A stretch of 64,000 nt of DNA. Origin: Microstegium vimineum. Taxonomy: Eukaryota; Streptophyta; Magnoliopsida; Poales; Poaceae. The notes beneath the pieces were generated by a model, which saw only the letters and a program-made list of their open reading frames with translations, had not been told where the DNA came from and did not search any database. Shown here in pieces: positions 22,941-35,800 of the stretch. Numbering within the stretch: position 1 is the stretch's first letter; each line of letters starts with the position of its first letter. A program made the translations under genes and the position numbers. Location: positions 38,284,051-38,348,050 of the forward strand of contig CM039129.1 of assembly GCA_022036555.1 (NCBI GenBank), read 5' to 3'.

Positions 22941-23400
22941 TATAAATGTGAGCTCTCAGGTGAAGGCGTTCCAAGCAGTGAAGCAGAGACATGGACAGAG
23001 AGCATTCTTGGAAGCTGCTCCATTAGGCATAGGAGACATCAGGAGATGTTGCACCACGGCCCAAGATACCGATAGTCAGGTATACTAACATCAGGAAGGA
23101 GACGCTGATGATACATGTATCCATGTTATTGTCGTCCAACACGAAGCGCAAGCCACGATCGTGGATCCTCTCTTTGACATTCAGAAGAGCAGGCTCGACG
23201 AGTTCAAGACATTCCTAACTTCAAGACATTTGAAATCAACAGGTGCAAATAACTTCTTAGAACCTCTGCTAACCCAAATGACAACCTCCAAGAGCAGCAG
23301 CCTTCAAGATGCTAACGTCGTCGAGCACAGGAGCACCGACTCGAGGGAGAAACATCAAAACAAGCCTGGTCGTTGAGCTCAGAAGTGCGCCAACCCCTAA
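22941..23400 (+). ncRNA. Putative 21-PHAS precursor, locus 8
   Basis: TATAAATG at 22941-22948 precedes a miR2118-like site at 23024-23045 by 83 nt. Its core GCATAGGAGACATCAGGAG matches the 22-nt consensus at 18 positions, with a mismatch opposite miRNA position 10 that could weaken slicing. The leader contains several AGAG(A/C) repeats. Short frames follow (71 codons at 23161-23376), with no domain seen. This unit forms its own sequence subfamily. Confidence 0.6.
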
Positions 23401-24451
23401 AGCCCAACACGTGCTACTTTGGTCCGTCGTAGTCCAGCGATTTGAATAGCCAAAGGAGTTGAGAGAGTTCTGAGAAATATACTGTATCAGTGTTCAGCTT
23501 GACACCTTGTTTATTGATTTCTGATTTCTTTTGTAATTTGTGGCACCTAAGCTGACCATATCGCCCCCTCCCTCATTTAATCACGAAGCTAGAGTGCCGA
23601 TTATCAGTCCCGTCCTGCCAAAAAAAGAAAGAGTCCTGCCGCTGTTGCTGCTGCCGCCGCTAGTCATGCAGAATAAGCATTATAACATATTTCTTTTGTC
23701 CTTAATGATAAAACATTTCACTTTTTTTTTATCATAAGTTGAACTGTTCATCTTGTTATTAAATTTATGTAATATATCACTTTTTTATCGCGACCTAAGT
23801 TATTTAGAATGATTTAAATTTGACTACATTTCTTTTGGTCATTTCTCCGTTCAATATAACTACCAAACTCTAGACTAACTTACGACTATATATCATATGG
23901 ACTCCTTTGATATTAACTCTATTAAATATTGTGGTATATATTTTGACATCAAAACAATCTCAAATCGAAAAAGTTTGAACTATAAAGTTGTAGATCTCTT
24001 GGAATACTAAAACATTGATATAAAGTTCGTCTTTTTCAGACAACATATTATACTAGAAAGTTATAATTTTTTTATAGTATATCACTATCTGTTGAAGATA
24101 CGAACCAGCAGTGATAGTATCACGTATCGGTTTTAGCAAAAAAAACCACCAGGGATGACCCAATATCACTATCGGTTTTTGAGTAAAACAGGTAGTGATA
24201 TGAACTGACAATGAAGGTCCAAATATTAGTGTTGGTTGGTCCTATCACTGTCAATGTTAGTCAAAAATTGGCAGTGATGTACCAGATGGCACTATCACTG
24301 TCGGTTTTTTAAAAATCAGCAGTGATCAAGGCGACAATGAATGTCACATCTATATAATAGTGCTATTATAGGTGTCCAATAACTATTAGTAATAGTAGCG
24401 TGCATGAAACCAGATTGTTCATCATCAAGAGATTCCCTCTAGCTGTCTACG
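23401..24451. other. Intergenic sequence with a CACTA-derived fragment
   Basis: 23401-24080 is AT-rich with no gene. 24083-24362 is filled with 'tatcactgtcggttttt' repeats in both orientations, begins CACTATCTG and ends ATAATAGTG, so it is a CACTA remnant. Its 3-bp flanks (TAT, CTA) do not match. Confidence 0.5.
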
Positions 24452-24900
24452 TATATAAATAAAGGAGGGTGAAGGATAAGAAGATATGACTAGCTTGTTA
24501 TGTAGGGGATGCAATGGTATGTAGTCGACTTAAAAAGAGAAGTGAAGGAGAAGAAACTATGACTAGTTAAGTAGGGAAGCTATGGTAGTCGACTTGGACA
24601 GCAGACTTCTTGTAGTAGACAGACTTGGGAGGCAGCAGGAGATTTGGGAAGGCTCAGGTAAAGTTGCAATCAATGGAGTCTAACTGATGCTGGCCGGCTG
24701 CAATTGCTAACTCATGTTCAGTCATAACCTTGTCTTGCCCATAACACAGGGGATGAGAAGACACCCCAGCTTGGATGTAGGTTGCGCAAGAGGCCCACCA
24801 TTGTCCAAAGAAGACCGAGCTGAACGCAGACATGAACGAAATGGCTGGTGAGGGAAGACAGAGAATCAGAGTAATCCATGTGCTATTAGTTCTGCTGTTG
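24452..24900 (+). ncRNA. Putative 21-PHAS precursor, locus 9
   Basis: TATATAAATA (24452-24461) is followed by 'ggagggtgaaggataagaag', the leader shared with the loci at 55.2 and 57.9 kb. A near-duplicate leader segment occurs twice here ('gaagatatgactag' near 24480, 'gaaactatgactag' near 24552), so the distance to the site is longer (~165 nt). The miR2118-like site is 24620-24641, core GACTTGGGAGGCAGCAGGAG; it pairs well over miRNA positions 2-6 and 8-16, with one internal mismatch at position 7. Confidence 0.6.
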
Positions 24901-25214
24901 TCCTACCACAAGGATTATTCATGCTAACACGTGATTGTCGTAATTAAGATGCTCTGAAAAGCAATAATGTTTGTATTTCCTCGAACTAATAATGTGTGTA
25001 TTTCCATCTATACAAATTTAATTTGCAGAAGATAACTAGGCTAGCAACAAATATAATTAAAGAGACCACACGCATCAGCTAGCAGTACCAGATACATTAA
25101 ACCCCAACCTTTTATTCGGCTTAAATTCACAAAATTATTAAACTGACACATCCTAGCTTGCAAATTGCAGCGAGCACCTTCCGTCTATACTGCAGCTCAC
25201 TCAGTCTGTGGCCT
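24901..25214. other. Intergenic sequence, no gene seen
   Basis: Short AT-rich stretch between PHAS locus 9 and the 3' end of a minus-strand LINE. A 91-codon minus frame spans its right edge into the LINE tail and looks incidental. Confidence 0.4.
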
Positions 25215-27905
25215 TGTTTGATTTTTTTTAGATAATGGATATAAAATCCGACTTCATCTATCAAGGATAGAATCAGGCCACACAATACAGACTCCAGACA
25301 CGACATAAAGTTCCAAAAACTTACAACCCCACTCAATGCAAACGAAATATGTAATAGTTTTTGACTAAACAAAACCAACATGTCGTTGGGACAGCCAACC
25401 ATTTGAACCGAAGAAAACTAAAGCCGACGTTTCTAGTCGTTGCGCCACAGAGGTCAAATGATCCTGAAGTTTTTCACACCATAGTAGCATCGCCCATTGA
25501 CGCAGCCAATGTGTTCCTCGGAATAATACCTGCATAAGAGATTTTGGTTTGCATTTGTCAAAAACTACCTCATTCCTTGTTAGCCAAATTGCCCAAAGAA
25601 GAGCAGCAGCTGCTGTTAATAACAGTGTATTATACTTTTTGTTTCCCAACTTAGACCAATTATGAAACAAATCAACAATATTTAAAGGAGGTGATAACCC
25701 AAAAAGTATATATATAGAACGCCACAAAAATTTAGCATAGAAACAATCAAAGAAGACGTGATGAATTGTTTTTTAAAGATTACAGAAACAACACTGCTTA
25801 TCTCCATTCCAGTTCCTCCTAGCCAAATTATCTTTGGTTAGAATAACTCCTCTTTTCAAATACCACATGAAATTTTTTATTTTCGCTGGTAGCTTCATTT
25901 GCCAAATGTCTAGCGACATCCTCACCCCATTGTTAATTAATGCAGCATACATAGACTTGACTGTGAAAACTCCAAATGTTTTTAGTCCCCATACAAACAT
26001 ATCTCTTTCCTGTAGTGAGTTAACCTGTTGTAAGGAAGCAACAATGCGGCACCAGTTTGTCAAGTTTGCACCCACTAGATTTCTCCTAAAAGAGATGTTT
26101 AGTATGAGAGAACTCATAATTGTGGCAATTGTATCTTATTTTCTTCTTACAATATTAAACAACCCAGGAAACCTATCTTTAAGGGGATTGTTGTCTAGCC
26201 AAGTATCAACCCAAAAACGTGTTTGTGACCCATCTTTGAGGTTAAAGTGTCCGAACTTGAAAAGGGTATCCTTAACATTCATCAGACTCTTCCAGAAATG
26301 CGAGTCTGTTGGTTTTTTTTCACAACTTCCTACCGTCTTATTTTTAATGTACTTATTTCTTAATAATTCTTGCCACAAGCCCTCCTCATTGAGTAACTTA
26401 AAAAGCCACTTACTCAGCAAACATTTATTCTGAACCTCTAAATTTTGGATCCCAAGACCACCTTGGTCCTTAGGCTGACACATAACATCCCACTTTACTA
26501 ACCTGTATTTTCGCTTATATTGGTCATTTTGCCAGTAGAAACGAGATCGGAAACAATCAATTTTTTCGAGTGCCCTTTAGGTAGCTCAAAAAAGACATCA
26601 TAAACATCGTAAACTAGAGAGCACCGAGTTTATAAGGACCAATCGACCACCGGCTGTCAACAATTTACCTTTCCAACCACTAAGTCTTTTCTCAATTCTC
26701 TCTTCAATACACTTCCAGTCTTTATTAAATAGACTTCTATAATGCATTGGTAACCCCAAATATCGAAATGGATAGTTTCCAATGGCACATCCAAACAACT
26801 GCGAATAGAACTCTTCGTGGTCTTTAGCTTTTCCGAAACAAAAGAGTTCGCTTTTGTGGAAATTTATTTTTAAGCCAGATAATTGCTCAAAAGTGGTTAA
26901 TAAGAGTTTCATATTAACAGCTTTGTCAACATCATGGCTCATGAAAATCACTGTGTCATCCGTGTATTGTAGGATGGACAGACCATCCTGAAGCAGATGG
27001 GGGATGACCCCTTCTATCTGACCTGCTTCTTTTGCTCTGGCAATTAGTACAGCCAACATATCTACCACTATATTGAATAGTATGGGAGATATTGGGTCGC
27101 CTTGCCTTAAGCCTTTCTTAATCTAGAAATAGGACCCAAGTTGGTCATTGATCTTAATATTTACATTTCCACCTTGTGTAAACATTTGTACCCAATCACA
27201 CCATTTTTGTGAAAAACCTTTCATTCTTAACGTTTGTTATAGAAAACTCCAATTTACTTTATCATACGCTTTTTCAAAATCAATTTTAAATATTACGCCA
27301 TCTCTTTTTTTGTATGTAGTTCATGAAGTGTTTCATGTAATATAACATCACCCTCCATAATATTTCTCCTTGGCAAAAAGGCAGTCTGGGTTGATCTTAT
27401 CAGTTTTTGGGCAATGGTAGTTAATCTATTTGTTGCCACTTTGGTGAATATTTTGAAAGAGACATTCAACAGACAGATGGGTCTATATTGTTGGATGACT
27501 CTCGCATCATTCTTTTTTGGCAATAGAATAATGTTACCAAAGTTGAGACGATTAAGATGTAAGGTTCCTTGATGAAATTCCGAAAACAATGCCATCAAAT
27601 CGTCTTTAATTACACCCCAAAAAACTTGATAAAACTCCGGAGGGAAATCATCCGGTCCAGGAGCCTTGTTATGTTCCATTTGAAATATTGCCTTTCTAAT
27701 TTCCTCGTAAGTGAAAGGCTCAGTCAATGACTCATTTTCCAAATCCGACACCTGAGGGATATCCTCCGTCTGAGATTCGTCTAATGAAATTAGCGATTCT
27801 TCAGAAGGACCGAACAGGTTTTTGTAATAACTAGTAATATGCTCCTTAAGCTGAGCATCACCAGTTATAATATCATTACCATCGTCAAGCTGGAAAATAC
27901 GAGTC
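25215..27905 (-). mobile_element. 5'-truncated L1-type LINE
   Basis: On the minus strand the element runs from ~27905 to an A-run at ~25226-25219. The 3' end reads 'tatatccattatctaaaaaa', shared with the copy at 62.1 kb. It carries the ORF2 reverse transcriptase, connection region and zinc-finger region in order, broken by stops and shifts. The endonuclease is missing through 5' truncation. No flanking target duplication could be identified. Confidence 0.85.
25365..27905 (-). pseudogene. LINE ORF2 reverse transcriptase remnant
   Basis: In protein order, 27905-27293 holds the RT fingers and palm (NKAPGPDDFPPEFYQ, then LLPKKNDA and YRPICLLNV). About 27290-27060 has FEKAYDKV and RQGDPISPILFNI blocks across a frame change. 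27068-26598 carries the active-site box as YTDD (YADD in the sister copy), then LSGLKINFHKSE and RYLGLPMHY. 26483-26136 (QPKDQGGLGIQNL) and 26117-25365 form the C-terminal domain with zinc-finger RVT residues (KIKNFMWYL, RNWNGDKQCCFCN). At least four frame breaks make it inactive. Confidence 0.85.
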
Positions 27906-28393
27906 TATACGAATGCAGGAGCACTAATCCTCAGAGACTGCTACAAATTAATCCTCGCAAGTTAAATGTATATGTCGAACATTTAACTTACTACATGCAT
28001 GCAACGTTGATCTAATTTTTCGATGTGGAAATTGATGATTTCTATATGTGTGTGACTAAAAACCTGTAGAAATGGTTTAACATTAAGCTCATCTATAAAA
28101 GTTGTTTTTTAGCAGTGTGTGATGTCTGCTACTCATATTTGGATAGTAAGGCACTGCCAACACAGAAATCAGGGATAGTTTCTCTAGTTTAGGATACTAT
28201 GTCAAGAAACTATTCTCCACATTGTAATTTTTCCATACTAGTGTCTATCAACATTAACCCCTCTTTGTTTTGGATCTTCTACTCCTGCTTGCGAGACACC
28301 GAATCTGCCACACAACACAGACGAGAAGTGGGACTGTGGGTCTCCTTTCATTTCATACAACCTGATGGATTCGATTCTTTTTTTTGGCTACCT
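27906..28393. other. Intergenic sequence, no gene seen
   Basis: A 67-codon plus frame (28199-28402) has no recognisable feature. The sequence leads into the presumed promoter of locus 11 in the site list (28522). Confidence 0.4.
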
Positions 28394-28745
28394 TTTATAT
28401 GACTCTGACTATTGCTAGCTGTTAATAGATACCTGCTTGCTTCTTGCTTACTGGCAACCTTTATAAGATCTCCACGAAAGGTTTACGGATGCCAATGCAA
28501 TCCAGATGGTCGGTAGAGTAGTAAGCTTGGGAGGTATTGGGAGTCCTATGATTCCAATGTCTCCAGATGGGGTAGTGGTGATTGGTGAAGAAGGAAATCA
28601 TACACGACTTATTCTGCACTCTGCCGTCAAGCGGCCAGCAACGATCTGCAACAGCACCGATCCCAGTCTGTCACTAGGATCCAAAACACATCATCATTGG
28701 GAGCTTGAATCTTGTGCTCCCATAAATATGAATTTGTCATGAAGA
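28394..28745 (+). ncRNA. Putative 21-PHAS precursor at 28.5 kb
   Basis: The miR2118-like site is 28522-28543, core GCTTGGGAGGTATTGGGAG, matching the 22-nt consensus at about 15 positions including the central TTGGGAGG. Two TATA-like boxes are possible (TTTATATG near 28394, TATAAGA at 28462). Sequence after the site ('tagtggtgattggtgaagaaggaaatcata') is paralogous to locus 2 and to the relic at 17.2 kb. A 78-codon frame (28506-28742) overlaps the site but is not shared with the paralogues. Confidence 0.5.
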
Positions 28746-28754
28746 TCATACTTA

Positions 28755-28945
28755 GGGCATGTTTGGATCCCACCTCCTAAAGTTTAGTGGCCTAAAATAT
28801 TTTAGTTACCTTTTAGTATACTCTTGAGTGACTAGTGGAACTAAAGTATTTTAGACACCTTTTAGTCAGTTTGTTTGGTATTTAGTCCCTAAAATGACTA
28901 AATTTTAGTCTACTTTAGTTTAGGAGGTGGGAACCAAACATGACC
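28755..28945. mobile_element. Tourist-like MITE
   Basis: Terminal inverted repeats are GGGCATGTTTGG and CCAAACATGACC, with TTA duplications at 28752-28754 and 28946-28948. It is 191 bp long. The interior carries 'aaagtttag' and 'ttttagtc' repeats typical of a common grass MITE family. Confidence 0.82.
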
Positions 28946-28948
28946 TTA

Positions 28949-29739
28949 ATTACAGACAAGATCGTCTTCAACGGTCAAAACTAGACGAGCTTGTCTGCGG
29001 CTGTCACTTTGTCTTTCCTTTTTGGGTAGTAGTCTAGCAACCATTATCCGTTGTACAATACCAAAATGGTAAATTTCTCTTAGTGTTTTTAATTAGTAAT
29101 AGGACATTACCACTAGTTATAACATATGGCAATCCTTACTCTAGGAGACATTATTTAGTAGAAAAGATTTATACTAAATTTTGAATACCAAAACACTAGA
29201 AAAACTCCGCTTCACTAGGAGAATTTATAAATTATGGTTGTGGTATGTATGTATTGGTACTAGTTTGTCATCAACCATTGTCTATATATGTAAGGTGGTG
29301 GGAATCTTAAAACATGTGATAATAAGCAATATAAGTTCTTGTGTAATACAAACACTATGCAAATAGATTCTCCGTAATCTCTATCACATTGGGACAGACT
29401 TATGGGTTGATTTTTATGTCTTCACCAATCATACCCTATAGTTTTTCACTTTCTATGTGTTACTTGGGTGTGTCTTTATTAGTATATCATTGCCAGTTTG
29501 CAAGTAAAAGGTTTAGGCTGCTGGATTTTAAAATCAACTTATTAGTGAAAGATAATTATCAGTTATTACAACTAGTTGGTAATACAACCTGGCAGGGATG
29601 TGCCACACATAAAACTAACTGTCAGACAAGTAGGAGGAGCTCAGATCATGGGGCCAATTGTGGGCAAGGGGCACCTAGGCTCGGCTCTCAATCTAGAATG
29701 CTAGACCCACCTTAGGAAGTGTCAAAAACCTCTCTTTTA
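28949..29739. other. MITE relic and intergenic sequence
   Basis: About 29070-29240 is a degenerate copy of the 186-bp MITE at 5719-5904 ('ctaggagacatt', 'atactaaattttgaata', 'cactaggagaa'). A 108-codon frame (29389-29715) has no recognisable domain. Confidence 0.45.
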
Positions 29740-30790
29740 AAACAGAAGGGAGAGTCATTAGGTCCAGCTCGTCTGGTGGAAATACTATCAAGGCAAAGTA
29801 TCGCATGCTGCTACGGGAGTCGGTTCTTTTGGATGGAAAGACGTACACCCTTAGGCTGAGCAACCGTTTCGTGAAATTTCACGCTGCACAATTGGGGATG
29901 GTTCCATTGTTCTTTTCTAGGATGATATTTAGACAGATCATATTCTATTAGAATACTACCCAAGGCTGCTTTCGTTTACGAAGAACACGTACTAGAGCTT
30001 CGGTCAAAGATATATGTTGCAGCCATATGAGTTAAAAAATCAATTTCACCTCCCTCTATCACAAAGATGCATTTGAAGAATTAAAAACTCTACAATAGCA
30101 GTTGACAGTCTTCCTCCACAGTCAGATAATGACGTCTAGAACTATGTGTGTGAGGAAATGGATCCTACTCGTCCCAACGGCTCTATAAATTAGCCCTTCA
30201 GTAATGTTGAATCTCATCCAGTTTTCAAATGGATCTATAAGATTAAATGTATTTGTAGAATAAAGTTCTTTCCTTGGCTGATCTGTGTTAATCATCTGAA
30301 CACCAAAGATTTGCTCTAAAGGCATCATTGCATCATACAAGATGATTATTATTGTGTTCTCTGTCCTCTGGGTGTAGTAGAAGATCTACAACACCTCTTC
30401 TTCTCCTTCAACGTTGCACCTCGCTGCTGGCAGACTCTACAGATTCAGTAGGATGAGCAGATATGACACTTTCAGCGCCTTGCCCAAGCATGAGCAAACT
30501 CTAATCTGCGGCCCTTCGTCATGGAGCTAGTACTAATTGTGTTCTAGGAAATTTAGAGGATCAGGAATGATAAAAAATTTCGGGGCAAGCAACCTAATTT
30601 TAGTACCTGGTTAGTAGATTTTAAATTCTAATAATCTTCAGTCTATTAGGTTCATAGGTGACCTGAGATCATCCATTTGTGCGTGGCTAGATACCTTAGG
30701 CTAACCCTCGTTGTAAGAACTCTCTTTTCTTTCTAATTTATAAATTGTTTTGGTATGTAGGGATCTCCCTCATAGTCTTTCCGAAAAAAG
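29740..30790 (+). mobile_element. Degenerate LINE 3' portion
   Basis: Translation across several shifts gives a zinc-finger RVT region near 30260-30460. Pieces recognisable there include SSFLG and FPWLICVNHLNTKDLL in neighbouring frames, then CVLCPLGVVEDLQHLFFS and CWQTLQI. The 3' untranslated tail ends near 'gtctttccgaaaaaagg'. This is another LINE family than the 25-kb copy and is heavily decayed. Confidence 0.6.
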
Positions 30791-31689
30791 GCATGCCATA
30801 CAAAAGGGTTTCACCTATGAGACATAGCAGCTAGCGTGCTGCCCACGTGCTCCACACAGTGCACAGCATGCCGCACGGCAGCCCCTACCAAATATATAAG
30901 ACCTAGAAATGTCTTACTTTCCACTATGGGGGCACTAGCTGCTTCCATGAACCAAAAACAAACACCCTCATATGGTGACCATTACACTAATATCTTCTGC
31001 CCTAAGGAATGAGTATGGTGATATAGATGTGACAGAGCGAGTGGCTGAGGACGATCAGGACCTAGCGGGACCAGCTAGATGATATCAAATTCCCCCTCTA
31101 TCTTTTTGTAACCTACCACTCAAGGCATTGTAGGTGGAGGCAAGGGTCACTTTTCTACCAACGACATTCTCTTAAAACCGTCTATCAGCATTTGAACCTC
31201 AAGATTGTATTCCCTGCTGCAAACTCGATGGAGGCGCTTGAGCTCAAGAATAAGATCGCCCCCCATGAGCTCATGAATAAGATATCGATCTGCTACCACC
31301 CACTAGATGTAGGACACATTGCCTGGACCATTGTAATTATTGAGTTCTCGAATGCTAAGACATCAAAATAAAAATCACGACTAATACTTACTAGTCGGCG
31401 CTATGAAACATCGACACATTGTTTCTCCCGGCCTCTATCCCTAAAACTCTCCTTCTAGTACAATCTACTCCCCCCCCCCCCCCTCTGTTTCTCCCTCGCC
31501 AATTGTCTTCTCTGTCTAGTGCTGGCAGCTGGCTAGCAGCAGTGGGTGGCCTGGCGTGGGTGCTTGGGTGTAGGGCACGAGAGGCAGATATGACGGTTCT
31601 GGCATGCAGCGATGGCCAAAGTTTAATAGAAGGGATTATTACCAAAGTTGTTCTGGCAAGCTATTAAACTTTGGTAATAATCCCTTGCA
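30791..31689. other. Intergenic sequence with a C-run and a short inverted repeat
   Basis: No gene is supported. A run of about 14 C lies near 31471-31484. Near 31619-31690, 'tttaatagaagggattattacc' in two ~10-base halves is repeated in inverse at a spacing of ~17 bases, making a strong hairpin. The GC-rich frames at 31391-31667 have no recognisable domain. Confidence 0.4.
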
Positions 31690-31887
31690 TTTGACAATCT
31701 GCTCCCTCATGGTGGAAGAAACTGTAGAACACTTACTTTGGTATTGCCCTTTTGCCCAAAATGTTGGGGAATTTTAAATCTGCAGATAGTTCATGCATGA
31801 AGGACTTTTGAAAATGTGTTGGCTATCGAGGAGCAAATGCAGGGTCAGTTTTCATGGTGGCTATCATTCTCATGAGTTGGATAATTT
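31690..31887 (+). mobile_element. LINE fragment, left of the CACTA insertion
   Basis: The translation reads EETVEHLLWYCPFAQNV, a zinc-finger RVT segment of a plant LINE ORF2, and is interrupted by the CACTA terminus at 31888. The rest of the same reading continues at 47607. Confidence 0.65.
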
Positions 31888-32120
31888 CACTACGTCAAAA
31901 TCGATTTTGCGCAGCGTTGCAAAAATGGCCTTAGTGACGGACACCCTTCCTGTCCGCCACGGTAAATCGTTGCACCAGCTCTGCTCGGCCGGCAGCCTAA
32001 GCGCCCGCTGCGGTTAACCATTTACCGCAGCGGGCGGCATAATGTGACTGCCATGGTTAATGTGTTTACCGCTGCGGTTAATCACTGTTAACCGCAGCAG
32101 GCAAATTACACAGTCTGCAT

Positions 32121-32790
32121 CGGTTATGTGTTTTATATATAGCTACAGTTCGACCTTCTTCTTCCTCAAGTCTTCTCTCTTCCAAACTCGTGGGGGAGAG
32201 ACTTTGCCCGATTTTTTAACCAAACCATTAGATTGAGGTTTTGAGTGTTGTTTTGGAGGAGGAGGACATCATAAGAGGTATTTAAAAGGTTCCCATGGTC
32301 TATTTTCTCTTTTTTCCTAGCTTTTTGACCTCTTTGGATCTAGATCTAGTTTCATGGAGGAAGGAGAGAAAGCTTGTGTAGCGGTTATGTTTTTTATATA
32401 TAGCTACAGTTCGACCTTCTTCTTCCTCAAGTCTTCTCTCTTCCAAACTCGTGGGGGGAGAGGCTTTGCCCGATTTTTTAACCAAACCATTAGATTGAGG
32501 TTTTGAGTGTTGTTTTGGAGGAGGAGGACATCATAAGAGGTATTTAAAAGGTTCACATGGTCTATTTTCTCTCTTTTCCTTGCTTTTTGATATCTTTGGA
32601 TCTAGATCTAGTTTCATAGAGGAAGGAGAGAAATCTTGTGTTTTTTTTATCTAGAATCATACTATTAGGTGACTAAAAGCTTTTAGAGGGTTCCCATGCT
32701 CTTTTCTCTCTCTTTTTGCTTGCTTTTTGAGCTCTCTAGCTATAGATCTACATCTAGATTAGATTAAGGGAGGAAAGAGAAAGCTTGTGT
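32121..32790 (+). repeat. Tandem duplication of the transposase promoter and leader
   Basis: 32121-32381 and 32382-~32640 are near-identical direct copies with a 261-bp period. Each carries a TATATATAG box (first at 32134-32142) and 'agctacagttcgacc'. A third, partial and diverged copy covers ~32690-32790 ('ttcccatg', 'tagatct', 'gagaaagcttgtgt'). The transposase frame starts at 32863, so two tandem TATA boxes sit upstream of it. Confidence 0.8.
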
Positions 32791-32862
32791 CTTTTTTATC
32801 TAGTTTCATAATTTTATATGCCTAAAAGCTTTTGTTGTTGATGTGTATGGTTTGCAGGCAAT

Positions 32863-35800
32863 ATGGATAGGTCAGAATGGATGTACAAGATTAGTAGGGT
32901 ACTTGATCCGCGGTATCTCAGTGAAGTGAGGAAGTTTATTGCCGCTGCGAGAGCTCACCGTGACCGATCGAAGCGGAGGACAATCGTGTGTCCGTGTTCT
33001 CACTGCAATAATCTGACAGCCTTCACCAACGATGGTCAGGTGCAATCTCATTTGATTCAGTTTGGTTTCATAGAGAATTACACGGTCTGGACTCAACACG
33101 GTGAAAGTGTCGACCCCAGTGGTGGGGGTGCATCTGGAGTGAGCTCGGCATCGACGATGGCGCACCAAGAGCCACAAGCGCCACACGTCTCATGTTCAGA
33201 TACAACAACGGCAGCCTGCAACGACAATAACGATTGTGATTATATCACGGTGGAGGATCTACTTGAGGACATGGAAGATGATCATGGTCGTCAGGAGGCC
33301 ACCGTGCAGGAACTCGAGGATGTGCAACTTTTTGATGATTTAGTGAAGCATATCAATGAGGACGACGTTGTGTATGGTTCCCCGAAGTGGTTGGAAAATT
33401 TCAGAGAGATGAAGCAGGCGTCACTTGATCCTCTGTATCCGGATGGTGGCGAATGTCCAAAAGAGTGCACCATGCTCCATTTTATCCTCCACATGTTGAT
33501 GATGAAGGCCCGACATGGTTGGTCTGACAACCGCTTCAATGAGTTGTTAAGTTACCTTGCTACAACGTACCCGAAGGGTAACAAGTTTCCCGTGAATACT
33601 TATCGGGCAAAGTAGTTGATTCGTCCAGTGTCGATGAAAGTTCAAAAGTTCGATGCCTGCCCTAACCACTGCATCATGTATCGGTCGGGCACTAAGTATG
33701 AGACGATGACGAGCTGTCCGCACTACGAGGCGAGTCGTTACAAGAAGAATGTTGGCTGTCGTGTGGATGCAGATGGCGACGAGTCGTTGCGAGGCGGTCC
33801 GAAGAAGAAGAAGGGGGCAAGAAGAGCACTGCTGTAGAGAATCGCATCGCGGCTCAGCAGGATGAGGAGGAAGAGGGCTACACACAACGGAGAAGCCCAG
33901 CAATGTCGTTGTGGTATCTGCCTATGATCGACCGTCTGCATGCACTATTCGGGAACCCAGAGGATGCCAAGCTGATGTCATGGCATGCATCAGATGACCG
34001 CAAGAAGGATGATGGCATGCTGCGGCACCCATCTGATGGCCCACAGTGGAAATATTTTGACAAGGCATATCCGGAATTCGGCAATGAGTCAAGGAACATT
34101 CGGTTCGCGCTCAGTACTGACGGGATGAACCCTTTCGGTGAGCTTAGCAGATCGCACAACACCTGGCCCGTCATACTCACCATGTACAACCTACCTCCCC
34201 ATCTGTGTCAGAAGCGCAGGTATCTCATGCTGACCATGCTGATCTCAGGACCGAGGCAACCCGATAACGATATTGATGTTTTCCTAGAACCGTTAATGGA
34301 GGAAATGCAGGAGCTATTTGATGTTGGGGTCGAGATGACTGATGCGTACCACAATGAGAAGTTCACCCTAAGGGCCATCATCTTTTTCACGATCACCGAT
34401 TACCCTGGTCTCTTCTCACTGTCAGGGCAGATCAAAGGGAAGATTGGCTGCGTAAAGTGCATTGATGGGACATGCCACACTTACCTAAAGGCATCCTACA
34501 AGACAGTTTACATGAAGCATATGCGGTTCCTTAGCAAAAGTCACAGGTATAGAAGACTTGGTATGAATCAATACTTTGACAATCAGGTAGAGTTGCAGGG
34601 TGAACCACCGGCATCGATTTGCCGGGGTCCAAAGGTGTATGAGATGGTGAAGGATATGGATGACATCGAGTTTGGCAAGAAGAAGAATCCATCAGAGGAG
34701 GGGACAAAACAAACAAGAAAGCGAAAGCGGGACAAGAAGACGGAGGAGGAGGAGGAGGAGGAAACATCACATGTTCCTTTCAAGAAGAAGTCGATCTTCT
34801 TCGACTACCTGTCATACTGGAAAACACTAAACACACCCCATGCCATCGACTGCATGCATCTCGAGAAGAATGTCTTCGAAAGAACGATCGGTGTATTGCT
34901 TGACACCAAGAACAAGACGAAGGATGGTCTCAAATCACGGATGGATCTTCTCCATCAGGGCATCATGCATGACCTTCACCCGTGACCGCCTCATAATGGT
35001 ATAGTTGACATACAAGGTGCAGCATATAACCTAAGACGCGATGAGAAGATATCTATGCTCAACTTGTTGAGGGGTATCAAGGTACCGACCGGTTTCTCCT
35101 CAAACATCAGGAGCCTCGTCTGCATGAAAGACCTCACAATGTCTGGCTTCAACTCACATGACTGCCATGTCATGCTGATGGTGTTCCTTCCCATCGTTAT
35201 CAGGGCTATTGGTCCATAGTACGTGAAGATGGTAATCACTCGGATGTCATACTTTTTTAACCGCATCACACAGAAGGTCATCAGCAAAACTGAATTGGTT
35301 GCCCTGAAGGAGTTCATCGTGGAAACCCTTTGCCAGCTCGAGATGTGCTTTCCCCCTTCTTCCTTTGACATTATGCCTCACCTAATGATACACATGGTTG
35401 ATCAGATCGAGCAACTGAGCCTCGTGTACCTGCACCAGATGTGGACATACGAGCGGTTCATGTCGACCTTGAACAGATATGTCCATAACCGTGCTTACCC
35501 GGTGGGCTCTATGATCGAGGAATACACAACCGAGGAGTCCGTCAACTGGTGTATGAGGTACATAAAGGATGGGAGGGCGATTGGATTGCCTGTTCATCAG
35601 CACGAGGGTAAAACCTCCGGAAGGGGTGCACAGAACGGCAAGTACACACCGATATACCATACAAACATGTGGAAGAAGCTCATTACAACATCCTTCATCA
35701 GTTGGTGAGCATGGACAAATATGTTGAAAAGCACCTAGATGAGATTCGCGCCGCACATGATGGACAATGCACGGAGGAATGGGTCCAAAAACATCACAAG

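Noticed and set aside
24083..24362. Complete small CACTA element
   Set aside because: Ends begin CACTA, but the 3-bp flanks (TAT and CTA) do not match and the inverted ends diverge quickly; kept only as a fragment.
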